Origin: an uncultured Lachnospiraceae bacterium | GTDB lineage: Bacteria > Bacillota > Clostridia > Lachnospirales > Lachnospiraceae | DNA length: 11,856 nt | NCBI GenBank assembly: GCA_934351705.1 | Contig: CAKRJK010000018.1 | Coordinates: 1-11,856 of the forward strand | Direction: 5' to 3' | Part shown: one piece after another, positions 6,701 to 11,856 of the stretch | How positions within the stretch are numbered: position 1 is the first letter of the stretch | How the letters are laid out: the number at the start of each line of letters is the position of its first letter | Program-made: the position numbers and the translations under genes | Notes under the pieces: model-generated | Database searches by the model: none | Told to the model about the DNA's origin: nothing | Seen by the model: the letters and a program-made list of their open reading frames with translations, nothing else

Positions 6701-7524
6701 AATGCTTCACCTGCTTTCTCTAACTCTTCCATGGCAGTTGCAAACTCCTCATCATTTGGTGCTACACCATGCCAACCTGCTACATCTTCCATATAAGAAA
6801 CGCCTTTTCCTTTTATGGTATTTGCAATGATTACCGTCGGCATTCCTTTGGTTTCTCTTGCCTCTTTGAATGCCGCATCTATCTGCTCAAAGTCATGTCC
6901 GTCTATGGTGATTGTATGGAAACGGAATGCTTCAAATTTTTTGTCTAATGGCTGTGGGTTACAGATATCGGTTACATTTCCGTCAATCTGCAAACCGTTA
7001 AAGTCTACAATTACAACAAGGTTGTCCAATTTGCGGTGACCTGCCATCATAGCCGCCTCCCAAATCTGGCCTTCCTGTATCTCACCGTCTCCGCACAATG
7101 CATAGACACGGTAATCTTTATTGTCCATTTTGCCTGCGATTGCCATTCCTACTGCTGCCGACAATCCTTGTCCCAAAGAACCGCTGGACATATCCACTCC
7201 CGGGATTCCTTTCATATCAGGATGTCCCTGAAGATAGGAACCGACATGGCGAAGTGTAATCAAATCTTCTACCGGGAAAAATCCTCTGTGTGCAAGTGCC
7301 GCATATAATCCCGGTGCTGTGTGTCCTTTTGATAATACAAATCTGTCACGGTTTTCCATCTTTGGATTTTTCGGATCAATATTCATCTCCTCGAAATAAA
7401 GATAGGTAAAAATGTCTGCCGCTGACAGCGAACCGCCCGGATGACCGGATTTTGCACTGTGTACAGACGCAACAATACCTTTGCGTATTTCATTTGCCTG
7501 TTTTTGCAATTCTAGTATGTTCAT
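6688..7524 (-). CDS. Transketolase, N-terminal subunit (split transketolase)
   Basis: The 278-residue protein is the thiamine diphosphate/Mg-binding half of transketolase. SGHPGG is at 26-31 and KGHTAPG at 66-72. The TPP motif begins with GDGE at 145-148 and ends at the metal-binding DFNG (174-177). An earlier in-frame ATG at 7554 overlaps the recR stop codon but has no ribosome site. The ATG at 7524 has GAGGAG six bases upstream, so it is preferred. It is 29 bases from recR and overlaps the C-terminal subunit gene. Split transketolases of this kind are common in Clostridia and archaea, so the split itself is not damage. Confidence 0.93.
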   Translation of the reverse strand: MNILELQKQANEIRKGIVASVHSAKSGHPGGSLSAADIFTYLYFEEMNIDPKNPKMENRDRFVLSKGHTAPGLYAALAHRGFFPVEDLITLRHVGSYLQGHPDMKGIPGVDMSSGSLGQGLSAAVGMAIAGKMDNKDYRVYALCGDGEIQEGQIWEAAMMAGHRKLDNLVVIVDFNGLQIDGNVTDICNPQPLDKKFEAFRFHTITIDGHDFEQIDAAFKEARETKGMPTVIIANTIKGKGVSYMEDVAGWHGVAPNDEEFATAMEELEKAGEALCQK

Positions 7525-7530
7525 TTTTTT

Positions 7531-7536
7531 CTCCTC
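7531..7536 (-). promoter_or_regulatory. Ribosome binding site deciding the transketolase N start
   Basis: GAGGAG on the minus strand lies six bases before the ATG at 7522-7524. The alternative ATG at 7552-7554 has only GCATTATA-type sequence in front of it, with no purine-rich core. This supports the shorter N-terminus. Confidence 0.8.
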
Positions 7537-7553
7537 TTCCTTTTCCCTACACA

Positions 7554-8150
7554 TTATAATGCAATTCTGCCCTCTAATGCCCGAAGTAATGTAACTTCAT
7601 CAATATATTCTAAATCTCCTCCGACCGGAACTCCGCTTGCAATCCTCGAAACCTTGATTCCGGTAGGTTTGATGAGTTTGCTGATATACATTGCAGTTGT
7701 CTCGCCCTCCAGACTTGAATTCGTTGCTATTATAACCTCTTCTACGTCTTCTTGCAACCTCTGCATTAATTCCTTGAGACGAATGTCTCCCGGTCCAATT
7801 CCCAGCATGGGCGAAATTGCCCCGTGGAGGACATGATAAACCCCTTCGTATTTTCCTGTTTTTTCATATGCCGCCAAATCTCTGGTATTTTCTACCACCA
7901 TGATCTGCTTGTCGTTCCTCTTTGGATTACTGCAGATCGGACAAAGTTCCTGATCCGTCAGCGTAAAACATTTTTTACAGTAACGTACATTCTTCTTTGC
8001 CTCAATAATGGAACTTGATAATTCTTCCACATTTTCCAAAGGCATATTCAAAATATGAAAAGCCAGTCTCTGTGCCGACTTTGCTCCAATTCCCGGTAAA
8101 CCGGAGAGCTGTTCTATTAATTTGCTAATCTGACTGCTGTAATAATCCAT
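7554..8150 (-). CDS. recR: Recombination mediator RecR
   Basis: The 198-residue protein has the standard RecR length and domain order. An N-terminal helix-hairpin-helix ([18 protein letters not shown], 17-34) is followed by a C4 zinc finger with cysteines 58, 61, 70 and 73. A Toprim domain then begins at [10 protein letters not shown] (83-92) and runs through ATNSSLEGE (142-150). The C-terminus GLEY-type region appears here as [16 protein letters not shown]. With RecO and RecF it loads RecA on SSB-coated single-stranded DNA during gap repair. The ribosome site AAAGGAGC lies before the ATG. It follows ybaB in the order dnaX-ybaB-recR, which is conserved across many bacteria, with a hairpin in the gap. 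Confidence 0.98.
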   Translation of the reverse strand: MDYYSSQISKLIEQLSGLPGIGAKSAQRLAFHILNMPLENVEELSSSIIEAKKNVRYCKKCFTLTDQELCPICSNPKRNDKQIMVVENTRDLAAYEKTGKYEGVYHVLHGAISPMLGIGPGDIRLKELMQRLQEDVEEVIIATNSSLEGETTAMYISKLIKPTGIKVSRIASGVPVGGDLEYIDEVTLLRALEGRIAL

Positions 8151-8201
8151 GACAGCTCCTTTTCTGTTTTTATCCTTTGAGCCACCTTGCTCTTATGCCG
8201 C

Positions 8202-8253
8202 TTAAACGCAACATAAAAGTGGGGTTTGCATGACGCAAACCCAAGTTGCTTAA
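8202..8253 (-). repeat. Nested hairpin between ybaB and recR (attenuator or processing site)
   Basis: A perfect 8-bp stem GGGTTTGC/GCAAACCC (8222-8229, 8235-8242) has a five-base loop. On the minus strand it is followed within three bases by CTTTTA, a weak terminator-like tail. Outer arms (8202-8212 and 8245-8253) can also pair as TTAA-GCAAC with GTTGC-TTAA, with a two-base bulge. The outer arm includes the ybaB stop codon (8250-8252). The short T tract argues for partial termination or an RNA processing or stability element rather than full termination. Confidence 0.6.
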
Positions 8254-8603
8254 AACGGAAATCCTCCGCCCATTCCTCCGAGTCCTCCTGTGATTTTGGA
8301 CATGGACTGTGCGGAAATCTCTTCGATCTGACGGAATGCTTCGTTTGTTGCCGCCATGATCAAATCTTCTAACATCTCCACATCATCCGGATCAACCGCC
8401 TCCGGATCGATCTTTACTTTGGTCACTTCACGTTTGCCGGATACTGTTACCTCAACAACTCCGCCACCCGCAGATGCCGTTGCTTCTTTTTCCTGAAGCT
8501 CCTGTGTTGCCTCTTCCATCTGTCTTTGCATCTTCTGTGCCTGCTTCATAAGATTGTTCATGTTTCCCGGCATTCCTCCCGGAAATCCACCTTTTTTTGC
8601 CAT
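8250..8603 (-). CDS. ybaB: YbaB/EbfC family nucleoid-associated protein
   Basis: The 117-residue protein matches the usual family size. Glycine/methionine-rich flexible ends ([13 protein letters not shown] and [12 protein letters not shown]) flank a helix with [11 protein letters not shown] (21-31). The conserved core follows: [20 protein letters not shown], then [21 protein letters not shown]. Family members are dimeric DNA-binding proteins of the nucleoid and are commonly encoded between dnaX and recR, as here. AGGAGG lies eleven bases before the ATG, a strong site fitting an abundant protein. It is 18 bases from dnaX. Its exact cellular role is not settled. Confidence 0.96.
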   Translation of the reverse strand: MAKKGGFPGGMPGNMNNLMKQAQKMQRQMEEATQELQEKEATASAGGGVVEVTVSGKREVTKVKIDPEAVDPDDVEMLEDLIMAATNEAFRQIEEISAQSMSKITGGLGGMGGGFPF

Positions 8604-8621
8604 TCTCTTTTCCTCCTGATT

Positions 8622-10196
8622 CTATTCATCTTCTATTGTAACATCCATATGGATGACTTCTTGCAAATCTACATAGCTTTGCTCAAACGGCCGGTTTGTT
8701 TCATTTTGCTGGATTCGCACTTCCACCTGGCTTTGAATCCGCTCTGTGATCGCCGATTCAATCTCTGCTTTGTGTTCCGGTCTGTTGAGATACTCTGCCG
8801 CCATCTCATCTTCCAGTACCAGTAAAAGAACATTGTCCCCGCCGAGACTGAGTCTTGCGTGTTTTAGGTAATTCTTGGTCACGCCTACCATATCCATCAG
8901 AATTTTGTTCCAATTCTGCACTACCTGCTGAATATCTTCCGGTATTGCTTTCGGATATTCTTTCTTAACCGGCGTCGCCTGCGTGGAAACCTCGCCCGTA
9001 TTCATCCCCTGCGTGGATGTCGGTATCGGTGCTGCGGGAATTCCCTGCTCCATCATTTTTTCTAACTGATTCAATCTATCAAGGATAGACTCGGTATCCT
9101 GTTCCATCTGCGGTCTGCAAAGTTTGATCATTGCGATCTCAACCAGCACACGTTTTTGGCTTGCATATTTGACCTGATTGGACAGTTCGGAAAAAATGCG
9201 GATATAGCGCATCAGAGTGTCCGTATCTATCATCTGTGCCTCTTCCTTGAGAAGTGCGATATTTTCCGATGACATATCTAAGATGTCCTCCATATCATCA
9301 GAACTGCGTACCAGCAAAAGGTTTCTTAAATACCATGTGAAATCCGTCACGAATTGTCCAAGCTCTCTGCCCTGTATGATAATATCCTCCACACTCTGCA
9401 TGATGGCAAGAATATCTTTGTCTATAATCTGACGTAAAAGCCTGCTGAACACTTCGGTGTCTACCGCACCGAGTACTTCAAGCACATGGTCGTACGTGAG
9501 CGTCTCTCCCAGATAGAACGCGATACATTGATCTAACAAACTCAGTGCGTCTCGCATAGAACCGTCTGCCGCTTTTGCGATATAGCGGATTGCCTTTTGT
9601 TCGACTTCTACCTGCTCCTGTTCCATGAGTTCCGACAACCGGTTCGATATGGTGTCTATGGATATCCGATGAAAATCGTACCTTTGACATCTCGACATAA
9701 TTGTAATCGGTATCTTATGTACTTCTGTGGTAGCCAGAATAAATATAACATAAGATGGCGGTTCTTCCAATGTTTTTAATAATGCATTGAATGCTCCTAT
9801 GGATAGCATATGCACCTCATCAATGATATAAACTTTGTACTTTCCTTCTGTCGGTGCGTATTCCACTTCCTCACGAATCTGGCGGATGTTTTCCACACCG
9901 TTGTTGGAGGCGGCATCTATCTCTATGACATTCATAGAATTGCCTGCCGCTATTGCACGGCAGGCTTCGCAGGTTCCGCAAGGACTTCCATCGACCGGAT
10001 GCTCGCAGTTGACTGCTTTTGCAAAAATCTTGGCAATGGTTGTCTTTCCCGTACCTCTGGTTCCGCAAAACAGATATGCATGTCCGATTCTGTCTGCTTT
10101 TATTTGATTTTTTAATGTTGTAACTATATGCTCCTGTCCTTTGACATCGTCAAATTCTTGTGGACGGAACTTTCGATACAGTGCCGTATAAGACAT
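8622..10196 (-). CDS. dnaX: DNA polymerase III subunit gamma/tau
   Basis: The 524-residue protein is the motor of the clamp loader. Walker A GTRGTGKT is at 45-52, with zinc cysteines 64, 73, 76 and 79. The Walker B/DEVH box (126-129), LEEPP (143-147) and the sensor/arginine-finger SRC (168-170) follow. After the AAA+ and collar domains (to about 370) comes a Gln/Pro/Thr-rich hinge (about 395-425). The C-terminal region is tau-like. It has the length of a modest tau and no clear programmed frameshift site, so separate gamma production is not evident. AAAGGA lies ten bases before the ATG. The gene sits 21 bases after pfkA, suggesting shared transcription. Confidence 0.97.
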   Translation of the reverse strand: MSYTALYRKFRPQEFDDVKGQEHIVTTLKNQIKADRIGHAYLFCGTRGTGKTTIAKIFAKAVNCEHPVDGSPCGTCEACRAIAAGNSMNVIEIDAASNNGVENIRQIREEVEYAPTEGKYKVYIIDEVHMLSIGAFNALLKTLEEPPSYVIFILATTEVHKIPITIMSRCQRYDFHRISIDTISNRLSELMEQEQVEVEQKAIRYIAKAADGSMRDALSLLDQCIAFYLGETLTYDHVLEVLGAVDTEVFSRLLRQIIDKDILAIMQSVEDIIIQGRELGQFVTDFTWYLRNLLLVRSSDDMEDILDMSSENIALLKEEAQMIDTDTLMRYIRIFSELSNQVKYASQKRVLVEIAMIKLCRPQMEQDTESILDRLNQLEKMMEQGIPAAPIPTSTQGMNTGEVSTQATPVKKEYPKAIPEDIQQVVQNWNKILMDMVGVTKNYLKHARLSLGGDNVLLLVLEDEMAAEYLNRPEHKAEIESAITERIQSQVEVRIQQNETNRPFEQSYVDLQEVIHMDVTIEDE

Positions 10197-10217
10197 CTTT
10201 ACTCATTCCTTTATTGA

Positions 10218-11291
10218 CTAATCACCGAAGCTGATTCCCATACTTTTTGCCTCTTTTATCATCTGATTGTCTGTGTCAACCGATTTTAGTTTTCCTGCGA
10301 CTTCACCTAACGGCACTCGTTTGGTTCTGCCGTTTACCATCGCGATCATATTGCCGTAATCATTGTCCATAATTGCCTGTGCCGCTGCCGCACCGAGACG
10401 GCTGCAAAGCACACGGTCGTAAGGACACGGACTTCCGCCTCTTTGTGTATGTCCCGGAACTACGACACGTACCTCCGCACCGGTTCTTTTTTCTATCTCG
10501 TCTGCCAATTCATAGGAAACGGATGGGAATTTATAATTTTTGAGTTTTTCTTTGTACTCTTTTTTGCTTAACTTGGCATCTTCTTTGGAAATTGCACCCT
10601 CTGCTACCGCAAGGATCGTAAATCCTTTTCCCGCACGACTTCTCTTGTCGATTGCCGCAATCACTTTATCAATATCATAAGGAATCTCCGGCAGCAGGAT
10701 AATATCCGCACCGCTTGCAACTCCCGCATAAAGCGTCAGCCAGCCCACCTTATGTCCCATAACTTCTACGATAAAGATTCTGTTATGGGATGCCGCTGTT
10801 GTGTGAATACAGTCAATCGCATCCGTCGCGATATTGATCGCACTCTGAAAACCGAATGTGACATCTGTTCCGTAAATATCGTTGTCAATCGTCTTTGGCA
10901 GATGGATTACGTGAAGTCCCTCTTCACGAAGAAGATTGGCTGTCTTCTGTGTGCCGTTTCCACCCAGAATCACAAGGCAGTCCAAGTTCAATTTGTAATA
11001 GGTCTGTTTCATTGCTTCTACTTTATCCAGACCGTTTTCATCCGGTACACGCATCTGCTTGAACGGTTGTCTGGATGAGCCGAGAATCGTTCCGCCTTTT
11101 GTGAGGATTCCCGAAAAATCCGCCGCTGTGAGCAGACGATAATTTCCATAGATCAATCCTTTATATCCGTCAAAAAATCCATATACTTCCAATTCTTTAC
11201 AGCTTTCGCTTAATCCTTTGACTACTCCCCGCATGGCTGCATTCAACGCCTGACAGTCGCCACCGCTTGTCAACATACCGATTCTCTTCAT
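10218..11291 (-). CDS. pfkA: 6-phosphofructokinase (PfkA family), phosphoryl donor uncertain
   Basis: The 357-residue protein has the PFK fold: LTSGGDCQALNAAMRG (7-22), GGNGT (110-114), PKTIDND (132-138, catalytic base D136), VEVMGH (175-180) and PGHTQRGGSP near 285. It phosphorylates fructose 6-phosphate to the 1,6-bisphosphate, committing carbon to glycolysis. Two positions set donor choice. E. coli Gly104 is kept (G113), pointing to ATP. E. coli Gly124 is replaced by Lys133, as in PPi-dependent and some actinobacterial enzymes. The preceding residue is Asn112 instead of the usual Asp103. It is about 35 residues longer than E. coli PfkA (320). AAAGGG lies nine bases before the ATG, and a consensus promoter lies upstream. 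The family is certain; ATP versus PPi is not. Confidence 0.95.
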   Translation of the reverse strand: MKRIGMLTSGGDCQALNAAMRGVVKGLSESCKELEVYGFFDGYKGLIYGNYRLLTAADFSGILTKGGTILGSSRQPFKQMRVPDENGLDKVEAMKQTYYKLNLDCLVILGGNGTQKTANLLREEGLHVIHLPKTIDNDIYGTDVTFGFQSAINIATDAIDCIHTTAASHNRIFIVEVMGHKVGWLTLYAGVASGADIILLPEIPYDIDKVIAAIDKRSRAGKGFTILAVAEGAISKEDAKLSKKEYKEKLKNYKFPSVSYELADEIEKRTGAEVRVVVPGHTQRGGSPCPYDRVLCSRLGAAAAQAIMDNDYGNMIAMVNGRTKRVPLGEVAGKLKSVDTDNQMIKEAKSMGISFGD

Positions 11292-11338
11292 GCATTACAT
11301 CCCTTTCCGCTTTTTTTCTAGTATGTACAATTATTGTT

Positions 11339-11367
11339 ATTATAATATATTTTTTTGTGCTTAACAA
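11339..11367 (-). promoter_or_regulatory. Promoter of the pfkA-to-transketolase unit
   Basis: On the minus strand -10 TATAAT (11339-11344) is preceded by 17 bases and -35 TTGTTA (11362-11367, four of six matches). The expected start near 11332 gives a leader of about 40 bases before the pfkA ATG. It is the only clear promoter seen for the six-gene run, though internal ones cannot be excluded. Confidence 0.75.
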
Positions 11368-11379
11368 TACTTGTGCGTC

Positions 11380-11407
11380 TTGCAATCAAAAATTTTTATG
11401 TTATAAT
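11380..11407 (+). promoter_or_regulatory. Promoter of tRNA-Ser
   Basis: On the plus strand an extended -10 TGTTATAAT has its hexamer at 11402-11407. Sixteen bases upstream is -35 TTGCAA (11380-11385). The start would fall near 11413, only about five bases before the mature tRNA. It stands back to back with the pfkA promoter, with -35 boxes about 12 bases apart. Confidence 0.75.
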
Positions 11408-11417
11408 TGTTAGGTCC

Positions 11418-11505
11418 GGAGACGTATCGAAGTGGTCATAACGGGGCTGACTCGAAATCAGTTAGCCGGGTAACCGGCACGCGGGTTCGAATCCCGCCGT
11501 CTCCG
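11418..11505 (+). tRNA. tRNA-Ser (anticodon CGA)
   Basis: This 88-base class II tRNA has acceptor arms GGAGACG (11418-11424) and CGTCTCC (11498-11504) with discriminator G. The anticodon stem is GCTGA/TCAGT and its loop CTCGAAA places CGA at 11453-11455, which reads UCG serine codons. The long variable arm is CCGG-GTAA-CCGG, and the T arm is GCGGG-TTCGAAT-CCCGC. The large variable arm and the G discriminator fit recognition by seryl-tRNA synthetase. No CCA is encoded, so the CCA end must be added by the nucleotidyltransferase. It is a solitary tRNA with its own promoter and terminator. Confidence 0.96.
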
Positions 11506-11508
11506 CTC

Positions 11509-11547
11509 AAAAAAGACAGCTGCTTTTAAAGTAACTGTCTTTTTTCT
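11509..11547 (+). terminator. Terminator of tRNA-Ser, possibly bidirectional
   Basis: The stem AAAAAAGACAG (11509-11519) pairs with CTGTCTTTTTT (11535-11545), with a small CTTT/AAAG stem inside the loop. On the plus strand it ends in a T run right after the tRNA. The A run on its other side gives a T tract on the minus strand, so it may also stop the EAL gene about 50 bases away. Confidence 0.85.
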
Positions 11548-11597
11548 TAATAAACCATCGAACAAACACGCTATCCAAAAATTATGCAACGTCTCAC

Positions 11598-11856
11598 TCA
11601 CCCATTCACATAGGTCTTAAGAAACTCATCATACGGGCAAGGCTTTCCAAAGTAAAATCCCTGAATATAATCCGGTCCGAGTCCCCGGATCTTGCCAAGT
11701 TCTTCCAACGTCTCGATTCCCTCGACACAAAGTTTTAAGTTCAGGCTGTGAGCCATCTCCACAATATAGTTCAACAGCTTGTACTCGTAATCGTTTTGCA
11801 ATGCCCTCACGGTAAACGAACGGTCAATCTTAATCATATTCGGATTCAGCTCATAC
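11598..11856 (-). CDS. EAL-domain c-di-GMP phosphodiesterase, C-terminal end (partial)
   Basis: Only the last 85 residues are inside the window; the gene continues past the right edge, and the ATG at 11837 is internal. The frame opens with YELNPNMIKIDRSF, then has AHSLNLKLCVEGIET and DYIQGFYFGKP. These are the last three conserved EAL blocks: KIDR with its metal-site Asp, the VEGIET glutamate, and the conserved Gln of IQG. All visible key residues are kept, so an active enzyme splitting cyclic di-GMP to pGpG is plausible. The upstream EAL signature and any GGDEF or sensor domain are not visible. The protein ends about 15 residues after the domain. Confidence 0.9.
   Translation of the reverse strand, partial: YELNPNMIKIDRSFTVRALQNDYEYKLLNYIVEMAHSLNLKLCVEGIETLEELGKIRGLGPDYIQGFYFGKPCPYDEFLKTYVNG

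Noticed and set aside
6688..7524. Transketolase seen as broken into two genes by a frameshift
   Set aside because: Both halves have full domains, own ribosome sites and a short coupled overlap, which is the normal split form in many Clostridia and archaea.
7525..7554. Ten-residue N-terminal extension of the transketolase N subunit ([10 protein letters not shown])
   Set aside because: It is a translation of the ribosome-site region; the purine-rich GAAGAGGAGAAA gives the Arg/Glu/Lys run, and no site precedes the earlier ATG.
9056..9061. Run of six A's on the minus strand in dnaX, a possible programmed frameshift site making gamma
   Set aside because: The reading phase is GAA AAA ATG, which does not fit the X XXY YYZ slippery pattern, and I see no clear stem-loop or upstream Shine-Dalgarno-like stimulator. 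Tau alone is the safer call.

Overview
The window looks like chromosome of a Lachnospiraceae-type (Clostridium cluster XIVa) anaerobe. The evidence is the partial 16S rRNA at the left edge, whose V1 region resembles the Roseburia/Agathobacter/Lachnospira group; the Firmicutes gene order dnaX-ybaB-recR; a split transketolase; and a DUF5711/CvpA/LysM membrane cluster. Apart from one tRNA, everything reads on the minus strand, so transcription runs from high to low coordinates.

Region by region, from right to left. (1) The C-terminal end of an EAL-domain c-di-GMP phosphodiesterase enters from the right edge. (2) A lone tRNA-Ser(CGA) on the plus strand has its own promoter and terminator and is divergent from the next unit. 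(3) A likely operon pfkA-dnaX-ybaB-recR-(transketolase N)-(transketolase C), about 11.3 to 5.76 kb, ends at an intrinsic terminator near 5.72 kb. It joins glycolysis and the pentose phosphate pathway to clamp loading and recombinational repair. (4) A second unit runs from 5.6 kb to 0.67 kb: a membrane protein with a C-terminal LysM and an N-terminal domain resembling a catalytically dead JAMM/MPN fold, a membrane-anchored DUF5711 propeller-like protein, a CvpA family protein, a zinc-type macrodomain ADP-ribosylhydrolase and a macrodomain-linked sirtuin (SirTM class). (5) An rRNA operon starts at about 0.6 kb with two tandem consensus promoters and a long structured leader, and leads into the 16S gene.

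The most interesting part is unit 4. Its last two genes form a writer/eraser ADP-ribosylation pair, overlapping by 13 bases. They lack the GcvH-L carrier and lipoate ligase genes that accompany this pair in the described streptococcal and staphylococcal operons. Instead they sit behind three envelope or membrane genes. The LysM protein's JAMM-like domain, with its metal ligands missing, also deserves checking. The rest is well-conserved housekeeping content.
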